A DNA stretch of 64,000 nucleotides from contig NZ_BSNS01000011.1 of the NCBI RefSeq assembly GCF_030160115.1, positions 434,001-498,000 of the forward strand, in the 5' to 3' direction. Within the stretch, counting starts at the first letter, position 1. Every line of letters begins with the position of its first letter. The DNA comes from Devosia nitrariae (GTDB lineage Bacteria > Pseudomonadota > Alphaproteobacteria > Rhizobiales > Devosiaceae). Below are positions 38,320-46,347 of the stretch, piece after piece. Below the pieces are notes generated by a model. It did not search any database. It saw only the letters and a program-made list of their open reading frames with translations, and had not been told where the DNA came from. Both the position numbers and the translations under genes were made by a program.

Positions 38320-39104
38320 CCCTGATCCACTGCTTTTCAACCCTTGGCTGTCCCGAGCGTTCCTTGAAAGAGGCGGCCGGTCTCGCGGTCAAGCACGGCA
38401 TTGGCGCCGTGGAACTGCGGGCACTCTCTGGCTCCATCGACGTGCCGGCAAAGCTTGCCGAGGAGTTTGGTTCGCCAGATGGACTGGCGGACTGGCTCGA
38501 TGGGCAGCCGGTCGTCCTTGCCGCTTTCGGCACCTCGGCACGCCTATTCGGCGAGACGTTCGACCTCGCCGAAATCGAGCGCTTCATCCCCTGGGCCGAG
38601 GCCGCGAATGTGCCGAACCTGCGCGTCTTCGACGGCGGCGAGGAGCTGACGGACGCGGATGTTGCTGCGGGGCGGGAACGGCTCGATCGCTGGGGCGATC
38701 TCAGGTCAAAACGCGGCTGGACAGCCGATCTCATGATCGAGACGCACGACGCCCTGGTCGCCGGCGAGGCGCTCTATCGCTTCTGCCGGGAGGTGCCGCA
38801 CGCACGCGTGCTCTGGGATACGCATCACACCTGGGCCAAGGGCGGCACGGATCCGCTCGCGACCTGGAGCCGGATCGCTCCTCAGGTGGTGCATCTCCAT
38901 GTCAAGGACAGTGCACCGGGGCCGGACGGGCGTGCCTATGTGCTGCCCGGCGAGGGAGACTTCCCCATGGCGGCGTTGCGCAAGCGCCTGGACGCCGAGG
39001 GGGTGACGATGCCCATGAGTCTCGAATGGGAGCGGATGTGGCATCCGCACCTGCCGCCGCTTGATGCCGCGTTGTCGGCGGCGAGCAGTAACGATTGGTG
39101 GTAG
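38316..39104 (+). CDS. TIM-barrel sugar isomerase/epimerase-like protein
   Basis: A 262-residue AP endonuclease 2/xylose isomerase-like TIM barrel. Metal-binding candidates are Glu in LMIETHDALV, Asp-x-x-His in LWDTHHTW, His in VVHLHVKDS and Glu near the end (SLEWERMWHPHL). Its start overlaps the preceding stop (ATGA), so it closes the alginate operon. Substrate unknown; a keto-sugar acid is plausible from context. Confidence 0.88.
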   Translation: MTLIHCFSTLGCPERSLKEAAGLAVKHGIGAVELRALSGSIDVPAKLAEEFGSPDGLADWLDGQPVVLAAFGTSARLFGETFDLAEIERFIPWAEAANVPNLRVFDGGEELTDADVAAGRERLDRWGDLRSKRGWTADLMIETHDALVAGEALYRFCREVPHARVLWDTHHTWAKGGTDPLATWSRIAPQVVHLHVKDSAPGPDGRAYVLPGEGDFPMAALRKRLDAEGVTMPMSLEWERMWHPHLPPLDAALSAASSNDWW

Positions 39105-39122
39105 CGGCCCTCCGGGGCCGCT
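39103..39122. terminator. Bidirectional hairpin between convergent genes
   Basis: AGCGGCCC (39103-39110), loop TCCG and GGGCCGCT (39115-39122) form a perfect eight-base stem. It overlaps the stop codons of both convergent genes and lacks a T-run, so it is a weak intrinsic or factor-assisted terminator. Confidence 0.65.
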
Positions 39123-39846
39123 AATAGGGGTCGACGGCCTGCCAGCGCCCGTTCGGCATCCGTACGAGTAGCGGTGTCGAGAGCGGGGAAACAATCCGGT
39201 CCTCCCAGACCGCGAGCGTATCGCGCCAGGCCGACCCCTGCAGCATGGCGCAACCGATGACGGCGGGCGTGATGCCCACCTTTTCCAGAAGGCGCAGGGT
39301 TGCCAGCATCGACTCGCCGGAGCTGACGACATCGTCGACGACGGCAACGCGCTTGCCCTTGATCAGCGGCAGCATGCGTGGATCGAGGAACAGCGTCTTG
39401 GCTTGCCCGGGACTGGTGATCGAGGACATCGGCTCCGACAGGTTCTGCTGGTACCAGAACTTGCGCGACGTGCCGAGCGGCACCATGCGGGCGTGGCCGA
39501 GGCGGCGCGCGACATTGCTGGCGAGCAACAGGCCGAGCGTCGGCACGCCGATGATGACTTCCGGCGCATAGGGCGCCAGGAGCTCTGCGAGAGCCTTGGC
39601 CAGCCCGTCCTCCACGGCAAAGCTGGCCTGGTTGACGATGAGCGAGGCGACGGCGTGCTGTCCGTCGCCCGGCAAAACCCGGATCGGTAGCAGCAGTTGC
39701 CTCCCATCGGAAAGAGTTGCCGGAAAGCCATGCTCGTGGCCGGCGTTCGGGTCGGTCTCGTAGGTGCCCGGCGGGACGAACGCCTGCCAGAAATCGTGGG
39801 GTGAGGGCGGCAAGGGCGAGGTTTTCCTTGATGCGGGCGCAACCAT
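39121..39846 (-). CDS. Phosphoribosyltransferase-family protein
   Basis: A 241-residue type I phosphoribosyltransferase fold. The PRPP loop is RVAVVDDVVSSGES (two Asp then Ser-Ser-Gly), preceded by PEVIIGVPTLGLLLASNVARRLG. These enzymes join PRPP and a base (adenine, orotate or similar), or act as regulators. The flanking nucleoside hydrolase and deaminase genes suggest base salvage. Which base cannot be told. Confidence 0.88.
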   Translation of the reverse strand: MVAPASRKTSPLPPSPHDFWQAFVPPGTYETDPNAGHEHGFPATLSDGRQLLLPIRVLPGDGQHAVASLIVNQASFAVEDGLAKALAELLAPYAPEVIIGVPTLGLLLASNVARRLGHARMVPLGTSRKFWYQQNLSEPMSSITSPGQAKTLFLDPRMLPLIKGKRVAVVDDVVSSGESMLATLRLLEKVGITPAVIGCAMLQGSAWRDTLAVWEDRIVSPLSTPLLVRMPNGRWQAVDPY

Positions 39847-39888
39847 GCCCGATGGTTATCCGCCTATATTTCAAAAGCTTGGTGGTCC

Positions 39889-41055
39889 ATGCAACCCGGC
39901 GACAACGATCCATTCGAACTCGAGGCTATGACGGCGCTTCGCCGTGACCTGCATGCCCACCCCGAACTCGGGTTCGAAGAGGTGCGCACCAGCGACATCG
40001 TGGCTGGGCAGCTCGAGGAGGCGGGCATCGAGGTGCATCGGGGGTTCGGCAAGACCGGCGTCGTCGGCACGCTCCGAGCCGGCGATGGTCCCCGCCGCAT
40101 CGCGCTGCGCGCCGACATGGACGCGCTCGCCATGCCCGAGCTTGCCGAGCGCGATTACAAGTCCGGCACGCCCAACACAATGCATGCCTGCGGGCACGAC
40201 GGGCATACGGTGATGCTCCTCGCCGCCGCCCGCCATCTGGCCCGCACGCGCGACTTCTCGGGCACCGTGCACTTCGTCTTCCAGCCGGCCGAGGAGGGGC
40301 GGGGCGGCGCCAAGGCAATGATCGATGACGGCTTTTTCGAGCGTTTCGCGGTCGATGCCGTCTATGGCCTCCACAACATGCCAGGCCTCGCGACCGACGA
40401 GATGGCGGTGGTCGCCGGTCCCCAGCTCGCTTCCTCCGATAGCTGGCATGTGACCTTCCGCGGCGTCGGCACCCACGGTGCCAAGCCGCATCTCGGGCGC
40501 GACGCGGTGACGGCGGCGGGGCAGTTCGTGGTTGCCCTCCACACCATCGTCGCCCGCCGCGTCGATCCATTGCAACCGGCCGTCGTCAGCGCCTGCGCTA
40601 TCGAGGCCGGGGACTTCAGAGCGCTCAACGTCATCCCTGACGAGGTCCGGATCGGTGGCACGGCGCGCGCCTATTCGGCCGAGGTGCGCGACCAGCTCGA
40701 AGCGGAAATCGACGGCCTTGCCCGTGGCGTCGCTGCCACTTTCGGCATCGAGGCCGACTACCGGTTCGAGCGGCGCATCCCGCCGGTCATCAACGATGCC
40801 GATGCAACGCGCCGCGCCTTGGCAGCGGCCGAAAAGGCCTCCGCGCGTCCGGTCGTCACCGATTTCCCGCCCTCGACCGCCGGCGACGATTTCGCCGAGT
40901 TCGCCAGCCGCGTGCCCGGCGCCTATGTCTGGCTCGGCAACGGTCCCGCCGTGGATGGGGCGCTGCACCACAACTCGCGGTACGACTTCAACGACGATGC
41001 CATTGCGACGGGTGCTCGGTTCTGGACAGCCCTGGTCGAGAAAGAACTGCGCTAG
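39889..41055 (+). CDS. M20-family amidohydrolase (hippurate/aminoacylase type)
   Basis: A 388-residue metallohydrolase with RRDLHAHPELGFEE at the start, NTMHACGHDGHTVMLLAA carrying metal-binding His residues, and FQPAEEGRGGAKAMIDDG with the catalytic Glu pair. The lid domain (about 185-295) is present. It hydrolyses N-acyl or amide bonds of an amino-acid-like substrate, in the cytoplasm (no signal peptide). It is divergent from the phosphoribosyltransferase gene and convergent with the nucleoside hydrolase. Confidence 0.93.
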   Translation: MQPGDNDPFELEAMTALRRDLHAHPELGFEEVRTSDIVAGQLEEAGIEVHRGFGKTGVVGTLRAGDGPRRIALRADMDALAMPELAERDYKSGTPNTMHACGHDGHTVMLLAAARHLARTRDFSGTVHFVFQPAEEGRGGAKAMIDDGFFERFAVDAVYGLHNMPGLATDEMAVVAGPQLASSDSWHVTFRGVGTHGAKPHLGRDAVTAAGQFVVALHTIVARRVDPLQPAVVSACAIEAGDFRALNVIPDEVRIGGTARAYSAEVRDQLEAEIDGLARGVAATFGIEADYRFERRIPPVINDADATRRALAAAEKASARPVVTDFPPSTAGDDFAEFASRVPGAYVWLGNGPAVDGALHHNSRYDFNDDAIATGARFWTALVEKELR

Positions 41056-41060
41056 CAAAT

Positions 41061-41966
41061 CTACCGCAGCCCCTCCGCCAGCAGCGCCAGCGCCCATTCG
41101 GCCTCGATCCCGACCGCGACCTTGACCGGGACCGCGTCGTCTCCACCGACGATCAGTGCGCCCGCGTCAGCTTCATTGCCGAGATCGACGGAGAGGCTCA
41201 TCGTCCTGATGCGGAAGAGCTGCGGCGCCACGGCCAGCAGCATGACGCAAGGGTCGTGCAGCGGACGGCTTTCGCGGCCGGCATCGTTTTTGAAATAGGC
41301 GGTGATGAGGTCGGCTGCGGCTCGGGCAGCGACATCGCTGCCGGCCAGATCTGCTGCGTAGGCACGGCTGGCACGGACCTTCCGAGTGACGTCGAGGGGC
41401 ACGATGGTCAGGTCGAGGCCCGACCGCAGGACGTTGTCGACCGCTTCAGGATCGGATGCGAAGTTGAACTCCGAGCGTGGGCCGACATTGCCCTTCTCGG
41501 CTATGGCTCCGCCCATGACGATGACGCGGCCGATGCGCGCCGCAACCTGCGGATAGAGCCCAACGAGATGCGCGAGGTTTGTGAGCGGGCCGAGGGCGAG
41601 GACGTCGACGGTGCCGCGCTCTTCCGCCGCCAGCCGTTCGGCCAGCCATCCCGTCGCATCCTCGAGGGGATTGGCCAATGGCTCGGGCAGGCGCACTCCG
41701 CCGAGGCCGTCGTCGCCATGGATGGCGGCTTCGTCAATGCCTTTCCGCACCAGCGGGCCTGCAGAGCCGGCGATGACAGGGACGTCGTCCCGCTGCATCA
41801 GCGCCAAAAGGCGCCCGGCATTGGCGGTAACCCGATCGAGCCCGATATTGCCGGCAACCGTTGTCAGGCCCAGGACGTCGAACCGGCCGCAGGCGAGCGC
41901 GAAGAGAATCGCAACGGCATCATCGAGCCCGGGATCGGTGTCGATGACGACCTTGCGCCTGCTCAT
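41061..41966 (-). CDS. Nucleoside hydrolase (IUNH family)
   Basis: A 301-residue enzyme cleaving ribonucleosides to ribose and free base. The calcium-binding DTDPGLDDAVAI motif begins at about residue 9, TTVAGNIGLDRVTANA follows, and the C-terminal region (HDPCVMLLAV) supplies the last calcium Asp. It lies downstream of an amidohydrolase and a polyamine-type ABC importer in one minus-strand unit, coupled via a 23-codon open frame. Confidence 0.93.
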   Translation of the reverse strand: MSRRKVVIDTDPGLDDAVAILFALACGRFDVLGLTTVAGNIGLDRVTANAGRLLALMQRDDVPVIAGSAGPLVRKGIDEAAIHGDDGLGGVRLPEPLANPLEDATGWLAERLAAEERGTVDVLALGPLTNLAHLVGLYPQVAARIGRVIVMGGAIAEKGNVGPRSEFNFASDPEAVDNVLRSGLDLTIVPLDVTRKVRASRAYAADLAGSDVAARAAADLITAYFKNDAGRESRPLHDPCVMLLAVAPQLFRIRTMSLSVDLGNEADAGALIVGGDDAVPVKVAVGIEAEWALALLAEGLR

Positions 41967-42034
41967 CGAGCGGCACCGGCACCGAGGCTTGAATCAACCT
42001 CTGCGAGAACGGCCGCAACGGATTCTTTTGTCAT
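41963..42034 (-). CDS. Tiny coupling open frame, 23 residues
   Basis: It begins MTKESVAAVLAEVDSSLG and has ATGA overlaps at both ends: its ATG overlaps the amidohydrolase stop and its stop overlaps the nucleoside hydrolase start. It may be a leader that relays translation between the two, or the remnant of a deleted gene. Its length alone makes a functional peptide doubtful. Confidence 0.35.
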   Translation of the reverse strand: MTKESVAAVLAEVDSSLGAGAAR

Positions 42035-43356
42035 CGCTTTTCTTCGTCGATCCGCACCATCTCGGCCTTGAATTCGCGCGCGATCTGCATCGCGTCGCGC
42101 AAAGTCTTCTTTGGATCGAGGGTCATTACCTGCCGATCCCGCATCAGCCATCGGCCAGCGACCATGACATCGGCAACGTCGGTGGGCATTGCCGCAAAGA
42201 CGAGCATCGACCACGGATCGTAGATCGGATGCAGGCGGCTGGCGGTAAGGTTCACGCGGATGAGGTCGGCCTGCTTGCCAGGCTCCAGAGAGCCGATCTT
42301 GCCGTCCAGTCCGAGCACGCGGGCGCCCTCGATGGTCGCCATGCGCACCACTTCTGCCGCCGGCAGTGGCTTGCGCGATTTGCCCAGCAGCTTGGCGAAC
42401 ATCGAGACTGGGGCGAACTGCGAGAAGAGATCGAGCGTATTGCCGCTCATCGGACCATCGCTCCCGATGCCGACCGGGATGCCGGCCCCGCGCATGGCCG
42501 CGACCGGCGCGATGCCGCGCCCGGCCTTGCCGTTGGAGCGCGGATTGGTGGCGACGGTGACATGGGCGTCGGCCATGTTGGCGATGTCGGTTTCACTCAG
42601 ATGCAGGCAATGGGCGCAGATGGGGCTTCGGTCGAGCAGGCCGGATCGGCGAACGACCTCGACGGTCGAGGTGCCGTGGGTATCGCGGGCCCAGGCGACC
42701 TCGAGATCGCTTTCAGCAAGATGCATCTGCACGGGCACGGTCGGATTCGCCGCGGACCATGCGGCGATACGCTCCATGACCTCGAGGCCCGTGGAATAGG
42801 GCGCGTGCGGGGCGATCGACGGCGTGACGAGCGGATGGTCGTAGAAGCGGTCGACCAGCTCCTCGACCAGCGCAAAGCCTTCGTCAAAGCTCTTGTGGTC
42901 GGGCGGGGCGAAATCGGCGAGGGTCTGGCCGACGATGCCACGCATGCCCGCTTCGGCGACGACCTCGCCCACCTGCGTTTCGAAGTAGTACATGTCGGCG
43001 ACCGTGGTGACGCCCGCCTCGATCATCTCGAGCGCCGAGAGAGCCGAACCGGCGCGCACCATGTGCGGCGTGACGAACTTGCGCTCGAGCGGCAGGATGT
43101 AGCGGTAAAGGCGGTCATCAACATCCTCGCCCAGGCCCCGGAATACCGACATCGCCATATGGCAATGGGTGTTGACCATGCCGGGCATGACGATATCGCC
43201 GCCGCAGTCGACGATCTCGGCACCATCGATGGCGGGCGGATCGCCGGCGCCGAGGGCGGTGATGGTGTTACCGTCGATCGATATCCAGCCGCGCTCGTGC
43301 TGGTTCATGCCTTCGTCGAGCGTCAGCACCCAGGCGTTGGTGAGGCGGATGGTCAT
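42031..43356 (-). CDS. Amidohydrolase, Trz/Mta deaminase family
   Basis: A 441-residue metal-dependent hydrolase. NTHCHMAMSVFRG carries the HxH metal site (about residues 63-65); QMHLAESDLE, HCLHLSETDI and GIGSDGPMSGN supply the other ligands and the catalytic Asp. These match the TrzN/AtzA/MtaD group: chlorohydrolases and deaminases of guanine, 5'-methylthioadenosine or S-adenosylhomocysteine. The adjacent nucleoside hydrolase favours a purine nucleoside-type substrate. An ABC importer gene block lies upstream across a repeat. Confidence 0.92.
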   Translation of the reverse strand: MTIRLTNAWVLTLDEGMNQHERGWISIDGNTITALGAGDPPAIDGAEIVDCGGDIVMPGMVNTHCHMAMSVFRGLGEDVDDRLYRYILPLERKFVTPHMVRAGSALSALEMIEAGVTTVADMYYFETQVGEVVAEAGMRGIVGQTLADFAPPDHKSFDEGFALVEELVDRFYDHPLVTPSIAPHAPYSTGLEVMERIAAWSAANPTVPVQMHLAESDLEVAWARDTHGTSTVEVVRRSGLLDRSPICAHCLHLSETDIANMADAHVTVATNPRSNGKAGRGIAPVAAMRGAGIPVGIGSDGPMSGNTLDLFSQFAPVSMFAKLLGKSRKPLPAAEVVRMATIEGARVLGLDGKIGSLEPGKQADLIRVNLTASRLHPIYDPWSMLVFAAMPTDVADVMVAGRWLMRDRQVMTLDPKKTLRDAMQIAREFKAEMVRIDEEKR

Positions 43357-43401
43357 GCGTAGTGATCAGCTGAGCACCCGGGGATTGCGGAGAACTCGCA
43401 A

Positions 43402-43526
43402 CCCCTCACCCGGTCCTTCGGACCGACCTCTCCCCAGAGGGGCGAGGTGAACTCGGTGCTCGTGCGTGTATTGTGCGCATCCACTGGGTCCCCTCGCCCC
43501 TCTGGGGAGAGGGACAGGGTGAGGGG
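43402..43526. repeat. Long perfect-arm inverted repeat (REP-like)
   Basis: A ten-base outer pair (CCCCTCACCC 43402-43411 with 43517-43526) and a perfect 20-base inner pair (43428-43447 with 43492-43511), each containing CTCTCCCC/GGGGAGAG, surround a 44-base centre. It fills the gap between the amidohydrolase and ABC ATPase genes. Such elements are common in Hyphomicrobiales genomes. Confidence 0.9.
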
Positions 43527-43560
43527 GGGTTGTGGCAGTTGGCAGGGTGAGAGCGCCATC

Positions 43561-44622
43561 TCACGCCTCCGGTGCCAGGATCGTGCATTGCTCGGGCACC
43601 GGCACCAGCTTTGCCGTCGCGCCAGGATCGAGCGGCCGACCCAGTGGGCCGTTGGCCAGCAGGTGCCCGGCGGGGGTCTCGCACTGATACTGGTAGGCGC
43701 GACCGAGATAGGTTCGCAGCCCCAGGGTGGCGGGAATGCCGTCGTTGGTTTCGTCGCTGACCGCCAGGCCATCGGCACGGCTGGCGAGGATGAAGCGGTC
43801 GGGGATGGCGCCGAAATGGCCGCTCGACAAGCTGAGACGCACGCCGCCTTCGGCTTCGACGGTCGCCGTCTCGCCGTCGCGGGCGACCACCGTCATCGGA
43901 ATGAGGTTCTCGAAGCCGACGAACCGGGCAACGAATGCGTTGGCCGGGCGCTGGTAGAGCACCTCGGGTGTGTCGAGTTGCATGATGCGGCCCTGATGCA
44001 TGATGGCGACGCGGTCCGAGATGGAGAAGGCTTCCTCCTGGTCGTGGGTGACGTAGACCGATGTGGTGCCGTTGGCGCGCTGCAGCTGGCGGATCTCGAC
44101 GCGCATGTCGATGCGCAGCTTGGCGTCGAGATTGGAGAGCGGCTCGTCGAACATCAGTAGCGGCGGTTCGATGACCAGCGCCCGGGCGAGCGCGACGCGC
44201 TGCTTCTGGCCGCCGGACAGGGCACCGGGCAACCGGTCGGCGAGATGGGAAAGGCCGACGCGCTCGAGCATGGCGCCGACCCGTTTTGCTCTGGTATCGC
44301 GGGCAATGCCGCGCTGCTTGAGGCCGAAACCGACATTGTCGGCAACGGAGAGGTGCGGAAACAGCGCATAGTTCTGGAAGACGAGGCCGATGTCACGCTT
44401 GTGGGCGGGCAGTCGCGTCAGGTCCTTGCCACCCAGCGTAATGGCGCCGGAGGTCGGTGCCAGGAACCCCGCCACCAGCCGCAGCGTCGTGGTCTTGCCG
44501 CAGCCGCTGGCACCGAGCAGCGACACCAGTTCGCCTTCGGCGATATCGAGCGAGAGGTCCTCGAGCACTTTGGTGGTGCCGTAGTGCGCGGTGATGTTTT
44601 CGATGGTCAGACGTTGCGTCAC
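43561..44622 (-). CDS. ABC transporter ATP-binding protein, PotA type
   Basis: A 353-residue ATPase: Walker A GASGCGKTT, signature LSGGQKQRVALARAL, Walker B LLMFDEPLSNLDAKLR, and a C-terminal TOBE_2 domain (about 275-353). It belongs to the polyamine/iron/opine group of importers. It follows the two permeases and the binding protein on the minus strand. An amidohydrolase and a nucleoside hydrolase lie just downstream. Confidence 0.94.
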   Translation of the reverse strand: MTQRLTIENITAHYGTTKVLEDLSLDIAEGELVSLLGASGCGKTTTLRLVAGFLAPTSGAITLGGKDLTRLPAHKRDIGLVFQNYALFPHLSVADNVGFGLKQRGIARDTRAKRVGAMLERVGLSHLADRLPGALSGGQKQRVALARALVIEPPLLMFDEPLSNLDAKLRIDMRVEIRQLQRANGTTSVYVTHDQEEAFSISDRVAIMHQGRIMQLDTPEVLYQRPANAFVARFVGFENLIPMTVVARDGETATVEAEGGVRLSLSSGHFGAIPDRFILASRADGLAVSDETNDGIPATLGLRTYLGRAYQYQCETPAGHLLANGPLGRPLDPGATAKLVPVPEQCTILAPEA

Positions 44623-44631
44623 GGCGCCACT

Positions 44632-45420
44632 CTATTTTGCAAGGAAGGTCAGGCCCAGGGTGCGCTCGACGATGGCCATGACGGCAACCGTCAGCACCAT
44701 CAGCAGCACCGACACGGAAGCGACGGTCGGGTCGAAGAACTGTTCGGTATGGGCGAGAAGCTGGATAGGAAGGGTGGAGATGCCCGGCCCGGTCATGAAG
44801 ATCGAGATCGACACGTCGTTGATTGAGGTGATGAAGGCCAGGATAAAGGCCGCGATCACACCCGAGCGCACATTGGGCAGGAGAATGGTGAAGAAGGTTT
44901 TGAGCGGCGGCGAGCCGAGGCTGATCGCCGCTTCCTCGACCGAGAAATCGAAATTTGCAAGGCTGGCGCTGATGACGCGCACTACATAGGGCAGCACCAG
45001 CAGCGTGTGGCCGATGACCAGCGAGATATAGATCGGCACGGTAAACTGCACTGCCACCGATTTCAGCAGCGAAAAGCCGAGCACCAGCTCTGGTACGAGG
45101 ACCGGCAGCACGAAGAGGGTCGACAGCCAACCCGGCAGCGCGATCCGGTAGCGGTTCATCGCATAGGCGGCCGGAATGCCGATGACGAGAGCGATGCCGG
45201 TCGAAAGGAACGCGATCTGCAGGCTGGTGACGATCGTGCGCCGGAAGGCGGCGATCTCAAAGATGTTCTCGAACCAGCGCAGCGACAGGCCCTGTGGCGG
45301 GAAGGTGAGGAAGCTCGTGTCGCTCAAGGCGGCGCCGACCACGATGACGAGCGGTCCGACCAGGAAGATGAAGACGAGGACGGCAAGGCCGATGAGGGCA
45401 GGGTGGACGGAGCGGGTCAT
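44632..45420 (-). CDS. ABC transporter permease, PotC type
   Basis: A 262-residue permease with six helices and EAA loop EEAAISLGSPPLKTFFTILLP, typical of PotC/YdcV. It shares one base with the preceding permease (TGATG type), so both are made together. Confidence 0.94.
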   Translation of the reverse strand: MTRSVHPALIGLAVLVFIFLVGPLVIVVGAALSDTSFLTFPPQGLSLRWFENIFEIAAFRRTIVTSLQIAFLSTGIALVIGIPAAYAMNRYRIALPGWLSTLFVLPVLVPELVLGFSLLKSVAVQFTVPIYISLVIGHTLLVLPYVVRVISASLANFDFSVEEAAISLGSPPLKTFFTILLPNVRSGVIAAFILAFITSINDVSISIFMTGPGISTLPIQLLAHTEQFFDPTVASVSVLLMVLTVAVMAIVERTLGLTFLAK

Positions 45421-46244
45421 CAGACGGCCATCGGGTTGAGGCGGCGGGCGAGCCGGGTCATGACGAGGACGATGGCGATGGTGATGACCACCATCACCGC
45501 CGCGATGGTCGAGGCGCTGACCCAGTCGAAAGTGACCATGGCCTGCTGGTACATGAGCGTGCCCATCATCATCACGCTTTCCCCACCCAGAAGCTGGGGC
45601 GTCGCATAGGAGGTGAAGCTGCCGGTAAAGACCAGCACCGCCCCGACGATGAGGCCCGGCACGGCGAGCGGCAGCGTCACCTGAAGGAAGGTCGCGCGCG
45701 GCGTTGCCCCCAGCGAGGCGGAGGCCTGAAGCAACTCGTCGGGAATGGATTCGAGGACACCGGCGAGGGTGAGGATCATCAGCGGCACGAAGAGGTAGAC
45801 CATGGCGGTGATCACCGCGCCCTGCGTGTAGAGCATGGCGAAGGGTTCATCGGTCAACCCGGTGCCGATCAGGAAATTATTGAGGATGCCGTTCCTGCCG
45901 AGGATGATCAGCCAGGCGAACGAGCGGACGACAACGCCGGTCAGCAGCGGAAAGACCGCCGCGATGATGAGGATGGATTTCAGCCACCCCGGCGCTCGCG
46001 AGATGACGTAGGCGGTGAGGAACCCGATGACCAGCGAGATCGCGGTCGTTGCCAGCGACACCTGGATGGTGCGCCAGAGGACGGTCCGCCGGAAGCCGCT
46101 GCCGAAGAAGGCGAGATAGGTGGCCAACGGCCCGTCCGGCGTCGTCAGCGTCGTCCACAGTGTCGCCAGCACCGGCAGGACGAGGAAGAGCACGACGACG
46201 AACATCGCCGGTGAGGCCAGGGTCCACCCGGCAAAGCGTTTCAT
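45420..46244 (-). CDS. ABC transporter permease, PotB type
   Basis: A 274-residue permease with six helices; the EAA-like loop is QASASLGATPRATFLQVTLPLAVPG. It matches PotB/YdcU. It partners the PotC-type permease. The binding-protein gene lies upstream, separated by a strong hairpin. Confidence 0.94.
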   Translation of the reverse strand: MKRFAGWTLASPAMFVVVLFLVLPVLATLWTTLTTPDGPLATYLAFFGSGFRRTVLWRTIQVSLATTAISLVIGFLTAYVISRAPGWLKSILIIAAVFPLLTGVVVRSFAWLIILGRNGILNNFLIGTGLTDEPFAMLYTQGAVITAMVYLFVPLMILTLAGVLESIPDELLQASASLGATPRATFLQVTLPLAVPGLIVGAVLVFTGSFTSYATPQLLGGESVMMMGTLMYQQAMVTFDWVSASTIAAVMVVITIAIVLVMTRLARRLNPMAV

Positions 46245-46276
46245 GGGCTGGTTCCCGTATCCCGTATGCGGCAGAA

Positions 46277-46314
46277 CATTCCCGCCTTCAGGGTTCTAGA
46301 CGAAGGCGGGAATG
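46277..46314 (-). other. Hairpin after the PotD-like gene
   Basis: A perfect 13-base stem (46277-46289 with 46302-46314) with a 12-base loop, directly after the binding-protein gene in the direction of transcription, without a T-run. It parallels the hairpin after the alginate binding protein and probably stabilises upstream mRNA. Confidence 0.7.
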
Positions 46315-46347
46315 CTGGTTGGATGGTGGCGCGAAGCAAACTCGCGG

